Below are positions 37,428-49,692 of a DNA stretch of 64,000 nt, one piece after another. The first letter of the stretch is position 1, and every line of letters starts with the position of its first letter. Below the pieces are notes generated by a model. The model was not told the DNA's origin and ran no database searches. It saw nothing but the letters and a program-made list of their open reading frames with translations. Made by a program: the position numbers and the translations under genes. Where the stretch lies: the NCBI RefSeq assembly GCF_964204645.1, contig NC_134031.1, forward strand, positions 4,199,001 through 4,263,000. Direction: 5' to 3'. Source of the stretch: Tubulanus polymorphus (lineage: Eukaryota; Nemertea; Palaeonemertea; Tubulaniformes; Tubulanidae).

Positions 37428-39342
37428 ACAACCCAAGGATAATCAAAAACCTTTCCTTGATGTAGTTATAACAAAATAAAGCGTCCAAAGAAGTATAATT
37501 CTGAATAATTAAATCTGTCATATATATGCTGAATAAATTATATCTTCAATCCAATATGTTCCATAGTTTAAATTATTGACAGGTTAGTGGGAGGTTTAGT
37601 TGAAAAAGACGATGCACAACACCTAATTCGCAGATGTTGAAGATTTTGTAGATTTCCGCATCTTTTTAGACTACGCTTTCAGTAAAGGATGTGATGGAAA
37701 GACACCGAGTGTCAGTATCAACCTCAATTGATTCGATGTGGTCTTGGCAGATCAGAGATTTGAAAGGCTTCCCTGCTGTTCAATGGAACTTAAACGTTTC
37801 CTGTTGCAGTAGATATCGATGCATGAATTGCTTAATGATTTCAAATATGCTAACATTCCGTTTTTCATTTAATGAACGAAATACAAGGTTTGTTATCATA
37901 TCAATGAGCGCTTTATTCAAAAATATATACAACAAATTACGTATATTTTCTTCTGAGATAGCGTTTGTAAAGCGTTCAAATACAATGTACATGTAATATT
38001 ATAATCATGCATTATTGCAAAATGACGAATAACAATCATTCAGACTTAGATTTCTAAAATGCTGAATTTTTCAACTAAAATGAACATTCTTTAAACACAC
38101 TGATAGCAATCAACACAATAACCCGTGCAGACAATAATAGCTACGAATTCTGCCATTAGTGTACCAAGCCATGGAAAATGCTTCGAAGCGGGATTTATCA
38201 TTTAAAATGTATACAGTTAAAACTCACAAATGTAACAAACATAAAATGCTCAAACCAGAATTCGGAAAATTCTATCATATTCACCGTATATGTATATATA
38301 TACAAAAGGCGTCCAGCAGTAAGATAACCAGATTTATACACAAATATCTTCAGATATTCCTTAAAATACAAGTGAACTAGAACTAAATGTAATTAACATG
38401 TGGTACTATAGTACGTAAACATAAACGTTTTACTATAATTTCGTCGATAAGTGACATGTGCATGATCATTTTTCACGAAATGTACTGGTGTACGTAGTTT
38501 GTGAACAGCAGTTATAAGTAGATAAATGATTACCAGAATATCACAAATAATCCATATCACAAGCATTCGTCACAAGACACACAGGATAACATCTTGTCCA
38601 GCAGGATGAATCGCCTTTTTAAAATGGTCGCATAGCTCCGTGATATAACTGTGTCATTCATTTTTCATCAGCTAAACATGTGGAGAGTCCATGGTACCAT
38701 AATTACCTAGATAAACAATACAGCAGAGACTAAAGTGGAAATCATTTCAAGATGTACTTAAACCTGAAAACTACATGCATTCAATACCAGGTATGTGACA
38801 GAAGGGACACCATACAGTACCAGGTATCGACCTGCAATCAGGACCGATCTGTCAGACATTCAATACATTCTAGAGAATCGAGGCTTTACATGTGTTGCTG
38901 ACTTCTTCACCAAAGACATTTATAATTGAAAGTGCTCTACATGAATGGACTTCAAACACCAAGCAATTTAAGTCAATTTATCACCGCACTCCAAAAGTGG
39001 TGATCCAGCGAGACGATCAAGCAGCAATGATGAATGTCTGATGGGATTCTGGGACAATTGCCCCCAAATAAAATCCTTTTTGATTTCGATTAACACCACC
39101 TAAATACTTTACTTAGAAATTCATTTGCATATTATTGAATATAGATTTGTAAGATATAGAATTACTGATGTTGTGTGCAGATCAAAAACTTTAAATCAGT
39201 CCTTGTGTAATTATAATTCACTTACCAAATTAAAGGAAACTTAATAAGTCCACTTATTGGTGCATTAGTTAACGTTGGCTGATTTTTTGGAATTAGTTTT
39301 AGTGTTACTTTAGCCAGTCAAAAACAATGGGTTGCAGGGGTT
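37428..39342. other. intergenic region between convergent genes
   Basis: The left part is the 3' UTR of the Met/Pro/Thr protein. The right part probably contains the 3' UTR of the channel-like gene and possibly its last coding exon. Open frames are short and unsupported. No repeat was identified. Confidence 0.4.
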
Positions 39343-42300
39343 TCACGACAAAATCGACTTACCACCAGTGGGTAAACTGTTTTGACTGGTCAATGACCCA
39401 CGCCGTAAGCGTCTTGGAACCTGAACGAATTCCTCAGGGGCACCACGCGGTATTCGAGCTTGGCTCGCATATAACTGACTAAGAATCGAGGCAAAATACA
39501 CGAATGATACGAGCATCTACAAAACAACAAATTATACGAATCTTAATACGATTCAATTAATAGATACATTGTCTTGAATGAGTCTTAGAGTATGCTTTTA
39601 AATTAATTGATAATTCCATTACTTGGAAAGAAAAAGAAGTTACAAAATTAAAAAGATTTAAAGACGAGGGATGTAAAAGGCCTGATAAAGGAGATCAAGG
39701 TTTCAAGTCAGTTGAAACATGTACTGTACATGTAAAAATGATATGAAAGACTCCATGATTGAAATAACAAATACCTCAAAAGCTTGAAACATGTAGTTGT
39801 ACCAGGAATTTGGGACAATCACAGCATTTCCTGAAACGAGGTAGAAATGATATTACTAGTAAAAACATAAGCATTTGGTAGTACTCTAAATTCATAAGCA
39901 ATTTCATGCAAATTATATTCAACCATTTTTCCACCCAAATTGCAATTCAAATAATGTTCTTTTAACCGTGAACTCAGAGAGTCTATGCTTTAACTTACCA
40001 CATAAAGTACCCGTTGATATTGAAAGAAACAACATTTTAACATAGACCAGGACAATATTCCATCGATTATTTGGCTGTAATGGTTCATCGACGAATTTCC
40101 AGCTTTTCTCCTAGACAGTAGACAAAAGATTAAATCAGTGAAAATTGGCTGTAAACAGGTCTAGAAAGGATAGCAAATATGCTATACCGGTACTTACATC
40201 GAATCTAAATGTGGTTGTGTAAATGCCAGCAAACATCAGCAAAGTTGATAAATACGCTTGAGCAATGAAAATACCGGTTAAGTTGTGTATTACCAGTTTC
40301 CTCATCATTTTCACTGAATAAAAGATGAAACACGAAAATTCTGATACGTAAAATGATGATACTACAGGGAACGGTGAAATATCTTTCTTACAAAACTTCC
40401 AGAAGTTCTCCTTATTGTGCAATTATGGGAGAAAATGGTCTTCCGGGATTTTTTTCAATCATCACTGGAGCTAATTCCCAAGGTCTAGGTGTCTAGGTAG
40501 GAGCAATACTTGGAAAAGCTCAGCCTTCTCTGGTGAGCAGAATAAAGTGTTCTTGTTGGTTGTGCATATAACTCTTACTACTCTAATTGCTTACTACAGA
40601 TATTAGGTAAGATGAGTGTACTTTTCTTTCTTACCGTTTATTAAGACGATTAAAAGAAAATTAAGTAGTTGAAGACTAAGCATTACAGCTTCACTCTGAA
40701 ATGGAATAAACAAAAGCCAACATTGCCAATATTCCTCGAGGTTATTCTCCATAAATCGGATGAATAATCATTTACTGCAGTTTGATTATTACAGTAGTTT
40801 TGAGATTGATAACGCTTCAAATCATTCAACATATTGTCGACAAATCAAAATCGGGATAACAGGTGGTGAGCAAAACCAAAATAATCGATTTATACCTAAA
40901 CTTTTAATGAATACTACAATATATGAAATACATAGATAAACAGTCCGAATAGAATTATTGTGATCCGTATTAAAAGGTCTACAATATAATGAACTTACAA
41001 TACGCAAAATCTCTTCTCTGGTTTCTGTATTGCTCGCACCATCTAATACAACCAATATTGCAACATTTAATACCTACAAAAAAGACCATTATGACCAGAA
41101 TGCAGACTTTTAGAAACTGTATTATTTTCAATAGACTGAAATACAAACTTACTTGTAAAATAAATGTAATGATTAAATTATGACTTCCCATGAGGAAAAG
41201 ACATTTCTTAAGTTTTGAACCTCTTTGAAGATGTTGCATGCCACCAGATGTCTCTGCTAGTATGTACGACTTCATAAACGAAGCCCCGTCCTCCATATTT
41301 TGAAGAAGATACTCAGCTTGACGACGAGTGATCTTGTACGAGGCATCTTTCGAAAAGCTACAATTCAACGAGTCCAAAATAAATTTTTTCGAACAACCAC
41401 ATAAATCGATCTTCTCGGTAAAAGAAGAGAATAATCAAATTAAATTTTCAAATTGATTTTATCGTTAAGTTAGATATATCTAACATATTTATCGTTTTAG
41501 TCACCCATGGACTCAATGCAAAAACCAAATATTTCTCATTTCACAAAAAGCTAAATGCACTTTATACAGTTTAAATATTACTCATTCAAATGGCAAACAC
41601 ACATTAATATCTTATCACACATTGCATAAATTCCACAGAAATGAAGTGCAAAGAAACAATGTTAATTTGGTTAGAAAAATATAATATATACATATAAATT
41701 ATCAGTGAAGTGCAATATAGGCCAAATTATGAAATTTCAATGATTATCAGAGACGGAATGTGCGTACTGATTTAAATTTAAATATATTTCAGTCGTAATG
41801 AACAATACAATTTTCTCGGAACTTTATCAGAATTTTACAAAAACTATTTCTTTATCGGAAAAGCATTCTCCTTGATATGATTTAATATATGCTGATCACA
41901 TAATTTACTGCTTCTGATCATTTTATTTTAGTGCTTTCATTGGCTGAATAAAGGGATAAGGCAAAGACAACTAAAGGGCTTACTCTCTATTAGCAGACTC
42001 TGAAATCTGCCGCGAATATGAAGCATTTATTCCATTCCTTATCGGAGAAAAAAAATATAATAGCAACTTTGAGCATATACCAATGGGTCCTTTTGATCTC
42101 AGTAAAATACGTCATCTCGGTAATAAGGATGACCGAAAGAAAAGTGCCGGATAATATCATCAGCAAAAAGCAATATTCAAACAGATGTGCACTTTCCAAT
42201 TCTACAACCCATAATCAACGCTAGCATCGGATACTGCAACGAACATCTACAGATTACAGATTTAACTTACAGAACTGAGAACATGATGATAAAAAGACAA

Positions 42301-42530
42301 AGTCCAAAAAGTAAGCAAGCAAGAATATGAAAGAAAAAAGTAAGTTTTCAAACATCGTGCGCATGAAATTGATGGGATAACAATTCGTAGCTATATTCAA
42401 ATATGAAATGGACTTACTTGAAATACGAAGTCATAGGACTGTTTCTGGTATTGTCGGCTATGAGGGGCGAATTTTCTAAACTTTCCCCGGTGTAATCCCA
42501 AGCAAGATCGTCATGAACGACGTCCGCCAT
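39343..42530 (-). CDS. four-TM protein with one K+-channel-like pore loop and degenerate selectivity filter
   Basis: Exons from the 5' end: 42530-42418, 41357-41153, 41073-40999, 40695-40635, 40313-40198, 40110-39999, 39830-39775 and 39516-39363 (or on to a stop at 39343). All phases agree, giving about 297 residues plus a short tail. The first 90 residues are cytosolic-looking. Hydrophobic helices lie at about 99-116, 135-150, 164-185 and 236-262. Between the last two, SISTGTLCGNAVIVP (residues 220-234) aligns without gaps to the pore helix end and filter of K+ channels (SxxTxTTVGYGDxYP). In place of TVGYGD it has LCGNAV, so only the first filter Gly remains. A basic tail (RRLRRGS) follows TM4. 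KCNK channels have two pore loops in four TMs; this has one. The family is unknown to me and ion conduction is unproven. If the donor at 39362 is used, a further exon must exist. Confidence 0.7.
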
Positions 42531-44158
42531 TTTGAAATGTCACATGACAGGTGCGTACTTACCCGTACTATTTACTGAATGAAAACGACTGGATAATCGT
42601 CCTATGAAACGAAACCGTCGTAGGAGAAAAACGATTTCATCCGGCACGAAAGTGAACCTTTATTCCTCATTAGTACCCCGGGAACGCCACGATCGCATTA
42701 CACAAACAATCCACCACATTTTGAAAAATATGTTTTTTTCTGGATGGCTCCGAGTGCGTGGAGGCGGAGCCAGAGAGTCGTTCCGCCAGTCCGAATCTGA
42801 AAGGCCCCGGAGTATTAGGGATTTTCAATCATCCGAATCACTGATTGAAAAAGTACGAACCGCATTGGAAAATAAATGGGGGGCTGCCTTAGGAGGCGGG
42901 GGCAGTACCCTTCCACAGACAATTTTGTGCCCTTTTTGCATCTGATTACCCTTTTTGTGAATTTTAGTGAATCATTATTCTGAAATATCCAATAGAAATT
43001 AAGAATCCTTCACTGGGAACTGACATTGCTGTCAAGGCATTACAGAGTTCTTGTTTGCCTCTGGGAAACTGCCCTTTTTAAGCCGGCACCCGCCCATACG
43101 GCACCGAAAAAAAAAACATTTTTCCTGGTGAAATGTTATGCGTGTGCGGCGGGTGTCGGGCCCCACTCCCAACAATGAGAGCGTGGCCCTGGTTATCTAA
43201 TCACTGTTTTTATCTTCAGCTCATATTATTATTCAGTCGTCCCATTGTCGTACGTAATTACTTGCCTCCACTCACTAATTAATCATTCTTAATTAACTTA
43301 TTTCTAATTACCATGCTCACTCCGTTTCTAATCAGTGTCACTCTCCCTATAAATGCTTTGAAGTTTATTCTCAGGTTGAGCTCTGCATTTTCCCGATGAA
43401 GCTGCATTGGCAGCGAAAGTGGTACAACAAATAAACTAGTTACCGGTAACCTTCAAAGTATTTTTTATTATCATTTTGGTGTCTGTCTAAAAGGCCTACG
43501 TGACATTTGATAGCTAGATATTGAGATAATTGCTCGCTTTGACAAGGAGACGCCGGCACTAGGGATAAGTACTTGTTTCAATTTCTCAGTCTGCTGCGTG
43601 ACGTGTCGAAAGGAGGTCTGTATTTTTTCTGCAAATATAGGAAAAGATCACACTTGTTATTTTTGTGTCGCAACAGAAACATCGTTACCTTGTATTGCGC
43701 TGTGGTGTCACCGACGACAGTTGTATTTATTTGGGTATATCAGTTTCATTGTTCATTCAATTCTATTCGATTCAATATCTATCTCACGGAAAAGCAGAAC
43801 GATGCGATCAGGGAAAAATAAACAATTTAAAAAACGAGATGAAAAAACTAATTTTCAAATATTGGGGTGCGCTTTTTTATGCAGGCCTTATACAAAGCAA
43901 TTCGGGGCCGCTAACGCAGGCACCGAAATGAAAGAGAGAGAATAAGGAAAAAGAGATGGGAGAAAAAATGAGAAACAGATAAGAAGACACAATAAGAGCT
44001 TGGAACGAAAACAGGGAAAGAAAATTGGTGTAGGAAATACATGTATTTTGATAACAATGAAGAGACGCTAAGTTGTTTGCACATTTGGAGGTTAAAATAC
44101 TCGTATATCGTCTGTCGCCCCAATGTGTCAATGAAACCTTGAAACGCTTTCTACTTGC
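42531..44158. other. intergenic region
   Basis: Upstream region of the channel-like gene and 3' region of the ionotropic receptor. It has GC-rich, repeat-like stretches at 42760-42960 and 43080-43190 but no clear terminal repeats. The receptor frame can be read through to 43877, which would add about 94 residues of mostly hydrophobic, unconserved-looking sequence. Confidence 0.4.
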
Positions 44159-47100
44159 CTTTGATCGGTAGGTATAGTAAGCGAATTCAGCAGCGAGGAC
44201 AATGAATGACACTATTATCCCCGCAGCCAATAGAATCATCGGTCCAGCGAATGACGATAACTGAACTGGCGGTTCATCGTTCCACAAACCACCAGTTGTT
44301 GTTAGTTTTCCGTTTTCAAAAACTGTATTATCGTCGACTTTGTAATTTCTACATTTGATGCCATCAATAAACCATCGTCTGTAGTATATTTCCATTTTCC
44401 CGCTTTCTCTCAATTTCAGAAGCGCCCTGCTCAACGCCTCGCGTAACGGATGGTTTTCTTGTACGGCGAATCCGTAGTCTCGTTCCTCTAAACTTCCTCC
44501 CACCACAAACAAGTCGCAGTTAGACGAGTTTGCTGCTAACCAATCTAGATATGAACTTTCCCCGATAAACACGTGGCCTCCTATCAATATATAAATATTT
44601 TACTTTTAGTGATGATTTTCTTTCACACCGCATGAACGGGAACCCACATTTTCAACCATGTACTGATTAAGAAAATAAATATTCTAAAGAATTCGACCGA
44701 TCCCCAACTATATCTGTACTTCGGTTTCCGATTTCAAAATCAAACCCCTGTTTCGCTCCCGGTAGGTGCGGTGGTTTGTAAGGGACTGAAATCACCCGAT
44801 CAAAAAGGGGACAATCCCTATTTTAAGATCGTAAAGAGCATTTTATATATGGTCCCTTTCAAATGTTACGGAAATGGTGAAATTATCCCCCAAAAAAGAG
44901 CATTCGTTGTATACCTTCCATGACTTTTTCGTTAGCATCAAGCACCGAGTCGTAGGTCTGAATGTTTTCCAACAGACGCCGGTAATAGGAACGGTTGCTA
45001 TCCCGAAAGAAGTTTCGAACGGAGCCTTCGTCTAATGTCCCATATTTCAGTTCAGGATACTTAATCAGATCGCCGACATTTCGGACTTTCGCCAACTGAC
45101 GAGGATCACGAGACACGAAAGGAGTGGTTTTAATCATGGCAACAATGTACGTCGCTAAGACAACTATACAGAACATCCACCAGAACGAAACTAATGATCG
45201 CGCAGAAATCGACATAGGGCGTGGTCTTGAACCTGAAAAGTAAATATAAAAAGTGAGTTTCTTAGTTCAGCCAGTAAATTAATATCAATTCGATCCAATG
45301 GGAGCATAGGTTAGTACGCTATCAAAAAAACTCCTAATCTAAAACCTACACCCGACTACAAGGATGATTACTGCGCGAATATCGTGTAACAGTTTTTCTA
45401 AGGATAAGAAACAAATTTTACGTATTGTCGGGGTGTTATAGACCTTCAAAATACAAGAATGATAACCAATCGGCAACCTTCGCTGTCTAGTACACGGGCA
45501 GCAGTGGGATCACGCGTGGGGACATAAAACTGAAACAAGCAAATTGCTCGTTAGGTTAGAATTCTGTTGTGAGCAGAGGAGTGTCTGTCAGGAGTGTCTC
45601 TCGAGTTGCATAATTTGTAACGCCTGGAAACTGAGACTTGAGGATTTAAGCTGGACAGAAATTCAGTATCTGGTTAATATTAGTACATGTGGTGATTATA
45701 GAATAGTTAGCGAGTTAAGGCTAAAAAAAATTGATACCTTGTTTCTCCGCTCTCCTGAGCTTAAATGTTGACCCGGCCGGCCGCCTATCTACTCTATACA
45801 TTACTTTTTTTTTAAATCGTGATCAATTTTACCATAACAGACCCGGCCGCTATAGAAATGAACTGTTTATAAATTTTATCATATTTTACAAAAATGACCC
45901 GGCCGCTGCAGAGAAACAAGGTATCATTTTTGTTTAGCCTAACGACTCTTACCTTGCAATGCAAAACTACTGAAGACGAACCACAGGCTTTGTTTCAAAC
46001 CGATGTTCTCGTGGTCATGTTCGTCAGATAGCCCACGACGCAAACGATATCCCCATTCATACGGGTTCAAGTAGTTGTGAGCTAGTAGTACTAGGCTTAC
46101 CTGCCAAAAGGAAGTTGAGACATTGATGCTTTTTATGAAATATAAAACCTGAATTTCTTAAAATTAAAAATTAAAACTCGCAGTTGGCCCGCGTGTTAGA
46201 ATGAGAGTATGATGCTGATATATATAGCTTGATATATCGGAATTTGATTTTATATTTTCCTTTGACAGAAAATCTAAATGTTGTTAACTACATTGTAAAA
46301 TTGCATGTAGGCCTAGTGAGTTTTAAGGTCTACTCTATTTCATTATCCGTTTATCATGTATATACATATGCAATTACAATAAAATGGACTGGGCATTTAC
46401 ATACCACTAACCAGGACAGCAAAATCAACAACCAGACCCACGATGAAAATGGGTTGAAAAAATAGCTCAGATTTCCAAGTTCGGTACGATCTTTTCTGAT
46501 GACGTCACGTCTGTTCATTAACATTGTCAATCCTAATTGCAAAAATGGCCGAGTGAAATCGACGACCGACTCTCTTTGTGATGTTATAGTTAAAGGCGCA
46601 ACTGCCACGTCTGCGGCCTAAAATGGCAAAATATTTCACAGAATGTACAAACCATGAATGAGAACCGTTTTTTCCACCGATAGATTGAGGAAATATATTA
46701 CTGGGATAGAACTTGGTCTAATACTTATTCAAAAAAAATCAAAAGCGGGTTTGTTCTCGGTTTGTGTTTACAGAGCTTGCTGTACCTTTTTAAGGTCATC
46801 AAGCCTTAAAGCGACGATATGCTTACCCCGGACATAACCTCGCCAACCATTCCACTCCAATGAGTTTCGTTTATTTTCGAACCAAACTTTCCATCGGGAA
46901 CGAGATAAACACTGAAATCTATGCCCAATATTTTTGCCAGTCCTCCCATGATGTCCATATTATAGCCTTCCCACACATAACGACGAGTTCTTTTATTGTG
47001 ACGAATGTTTATGAAGGGTGGACTCTGAAAAAAATCCGTTGACAATATCGCAAGACAAAATTTTTACGTTCGTGTTTGTCATGATGGGAACATGTTTTTC

Positions 47101-48401
47101 TGTTTAGAATTCGAGAGTAAGATTGGAATCGTGGTATATCATAACACTAGATATGGTAACAATAACTTTAAATGTCATCTGGAGGTATCCATTACTCAGG
47201 AAATTAAAATTGTCATGAAGCAGAACGAAGAGATGGAATGTTGATCATGGAATCGGATTGATATGTCATTCATTTCCTTACCCCCACAGCTTCCAACCGC
47301 TGAAGAATAAAACCCTATTTGTCCCCGATTCGTGCGATTGATTTTTGTTAGTCGTATTAAGCCGCAAACTACACGATTTTCCTTGAACGTAAATCTTTGC
47401 CAGAAGAAAAAAATTGAAGGTTGTTGAGCCAATAATTCACGGTAAAACAAGTTCCTTAATTAATTAACCTGTAAACAGATCTGGGACCCAATAATTTGTT
47501 CAATTGGAGTTTTAGGCTTACCGTAATAAATCTATAGAATAACCTACCATGATTGAAACTGCCTTGGCAATCGCCCGTCCATTTCTACCGACAGGTAAAC
47601 CATATCGCGTCTCTGGAAAATGTACCAGAATTTACTCTTTAAAGTTTCATGAATGTTAACTAGGAATATTTCATCATTCATTGGTCGGGTTTATAAATCA
47701 TGACCCTCTGGGATCTTTGCGTCTCCAAGACTGCGAACCTTGGTGTCTTTTTACATCAGAATTCCGTGAGGTTTGAAACAATGATGACGGTGATATTTTA
47801 TACACCGCACTACGCTTCGTTTCAGAGCGGTTTTACACGATTAAATCGACGATTCTTCGGCTGAAGTGCTCATTAGAAAGATGGGTCTGTATAAGTTTTT
47901 TCAAAAGTTTCAACATCGTTCTAGTTTCTGATAAAAGCAGGCTAAAAAGGTGGTACTGCAAAATAAAACCTCGTTTACCATGAAAACTAGAGAGTGGGAA
48001 ATTACGCTGCGACCTGAGTGACGACTTGGTTTATACATGTAGAGATAAAGCATCTTGGGAGATAAGCAGACCATGACCGGTATAGCCAATGCAGACGATG
48101 TGGAATCTTAGTTATATATCCGAAATAAATGTATTTGGTGGGAACTAATCGGTAATTCAAGAGGTTCTATGCGGATTAAACGTGCTTCTTTGAGACAACA
48201 GAACTTGAGAAACGGAATTTCGAGGGGAAACCGACCGCATACGAATAGCATAAGTTAAAAACACGTGTGGCATTTAAAGACGTGCCTACGATAGACCTAG
48301 GTTTGGTTACCAAGGCTACTGAAGCTCTTAAAGTATCGCTTACCTTTTTGTGCGGTTTTCGTAGGAAAACATAGAAGACACAAGACCCACACGTAAATCA
48401 T
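44159..48401 (-). CDS. ionotropic glutamate receptor subunit lacking the amino-terminal domain
   Basis: Exons from the 5' end: 48401-48344, 47612-47548, 47024-46827, 46617-46405, 46100-45953, 45232-44915 and 44580-44159. They total 1422 nt (474 codons), all in phase. Order of parts: signal peptide (1-17), ligand-binding lobe S1 starting at about residue 25, M1 (WVWLLILLSWLVV), pore segment M2 (FVFSSFALQG), M3 (SFWWMFCIVVLATYIVAMI), S2, and M4 (about 445-470). No residues are left for the 350-400-residue amino-terminal domain of typical AMPA, kainate or NMDA subunits. Expected ligand residues are R122 (in TSQRESVVDF), E341 (GESS) and S298, while the Thr after that Ser is Val. The usual SYTANLAAF gate motif is degenerate. 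The last exon ends at AAG|GCAAGT, a possible GC-AG donor, so a further C-terminal exon may exist. Confidence 0.9.
44691..44820 (+). repeat. dispersed repeat, copy A
   Basis: Lies in an intron of the ionotropic receptor. Shares with copies at 50455-50578 and 61458-61612 the order TTTCCGATTTCAAAATCAAA, then a TTCGCTCCCGGTAGGTG block, then GGTTTGTAAGGGAC. Non-coding, family unknown. Confidence 0.7.
45719..45939. mobile_element. MITE with about 30-bp terminal inverted repeats and three GACCCGGCCG motifs
   Basis: Lies in an intron of the ionotropic receptor. The left arm begins GGCTAAAAAAAATTGATACC and continues CTTGTTTCTCCGC. The right arm, read on the minus strand, is GGCTAAACAAAAATGATACC then CTTGTTTCTCTGC. 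Flanking TTA/TAA suggests a TA-rich target. Between the arms the motif GACCCGGCCG occurs three times (about 45771, 45841, 45896) in otherwise AT-rich sequence. Confidence 0.75.
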
Positions 48402-48857
48402 TGTATTTGCTTGTCCGCTGACCGAGGTACGACATCGGCGACTGTTAATTTAGCAATAGATCTCATCAACCTCAAACAACGTGGCACAGAATAAGCGTAA
48501 TTTAATTTGGATACGTTATCAAATTCACATAACCTTTCGAAGATTGAATTACCCACGCATCGTAAAATAAATAGAACTCGTAAATGGGCGTTATCCGTAT
48601 TGTTTCTTTTTTATGGAATGATTGATAAAACATTGCGAATTATTTTCTCACAATGATTTAGTTTTGAAAGAGAAAAAGCTTGAACGCTATCGAGAGAGTG
48701 GACCTTTGCTTCCCACGCAGTTCGTGCGTGATAGAACAGTAAGTGTTGTCCAAGTATAGCCACACGTACTGACTCGCTGTTACTTCGTCGTAGCAACATT
48801 TCAGAGTTTCAACATTCATGAGTCGAGAAGATACACAATATCCGTGTAAGATGATAA

Positions 48858-49692
48858 CGAGAGAAATCCCCACAATAAATTCAGTCAAAGAGTGAAACTT
48901 GAATAGAAGAGTATACATATATTGCGCAACATTTCCGCTAAAGACTATTAGCTATCATCAGGCGTACTGAGAACAGGAGAATATTACAAGATATTTTTAC
49001 AAGACCAAAACAATAGAGACAGAGTGAGTGATTAAAATGTTGAAAGGGGAATGTATTAAAGTAATGACACAACAGCTGGAAAACAATAGTTAAGTAAGCT
49101 AGGCAAACTAGGGGCAACATACCAAATGTAACCTAGGGCAAATCGGCGACGAATACCATTTTATAATGGAGTGTACTTTTTTCGAAAGTTTAAGAAGTCG
49201 GTACATACCGCAACAAATAGTAACGTTTCCTAATATAAGAAAATTTATGAACCTTTTTACGTCAGAAAACCCAAACGTCCTAAGGAATCTTGCAGTTTTT
49301 ATAAAAAAGGCACATAGCCTCATCTAGCCTCACCTCATCGCTGTTCCTGGTATACACGAACTTTTCAAAATAACTTTTCAATTGTAAATATAACTAGTTA
49401 TTGTATGACTAGCAACTGTTATTGTATAACTGCAAACTGTTTATTTTGTATGTATCCTGTGCTCGCAAAAAATGTACAATTTTCTGGAGCAATAAATTTA
49501 AATCTAATCTAATCTAATCATAGATTAAAGTAATTCAAAAACAAAAGACACAAACTAAAGTGATTAAACGTGAGGTTCTCAGTACGCCTGATGACGGCTA
49601 ATAGTTTTAAGCCGAAACTTTGCGCAATATATATATACTCTTTTATTCAAGTTTCACGTTTTGACTTAATTTATTGCGGGATTTCTCTCGCT
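48858..49692. mobile_element. 835-bp insertion with about 117-bp inverted arms, Penelope-like terminus suspected
   Basis: The left arm (48858-48974) and right arm (49576-49692) are inverted copies of each other with scattered differences. From outside to inside they share GAGAGAAATCCC, then GTGAAACTTGAATA, then ATATTGCGCAA, and end at CAGGCGTACTGAGAAC. The right arm read on the plus strand has CTGATGAC, a stem GGCT/AGCC, then GAAAC, which is the core order of a hammerhead ribozyme with one extra base. Such motifs are known in terminal repeats of Penelope-like retroelements. The interior carries only broken frames. Confidence 0.6.
49440..49520 (+). repeat. non-LTR retrotransposon 3' tail with TCTAA repeats
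   Basis: An AATAAATTTAAA block followed by three to four AATCT units is the usual 3' end of CR1/L2/RTE-type LINE copies. It lies inside the inverted-arm element, so it may be a nested insertion or part of that element. Confidence 0.5.

Noticed and set aside
41990-42360. Possible extra TM exon of the channel-like gene (hydrophobic minus-strand frames)
   Set aside because: No acceptor gives the phase left by the first exon without a stop, while the exon at 41357 joins directly in phase; the stretch is best read as intron.
42604-42945. 113-codon plus-strand frame rich in Arg
   Set aside because: Lies in GC-rich, repeat-like sequence just upstream of a divergent gene; no start context, splice support or similarity.
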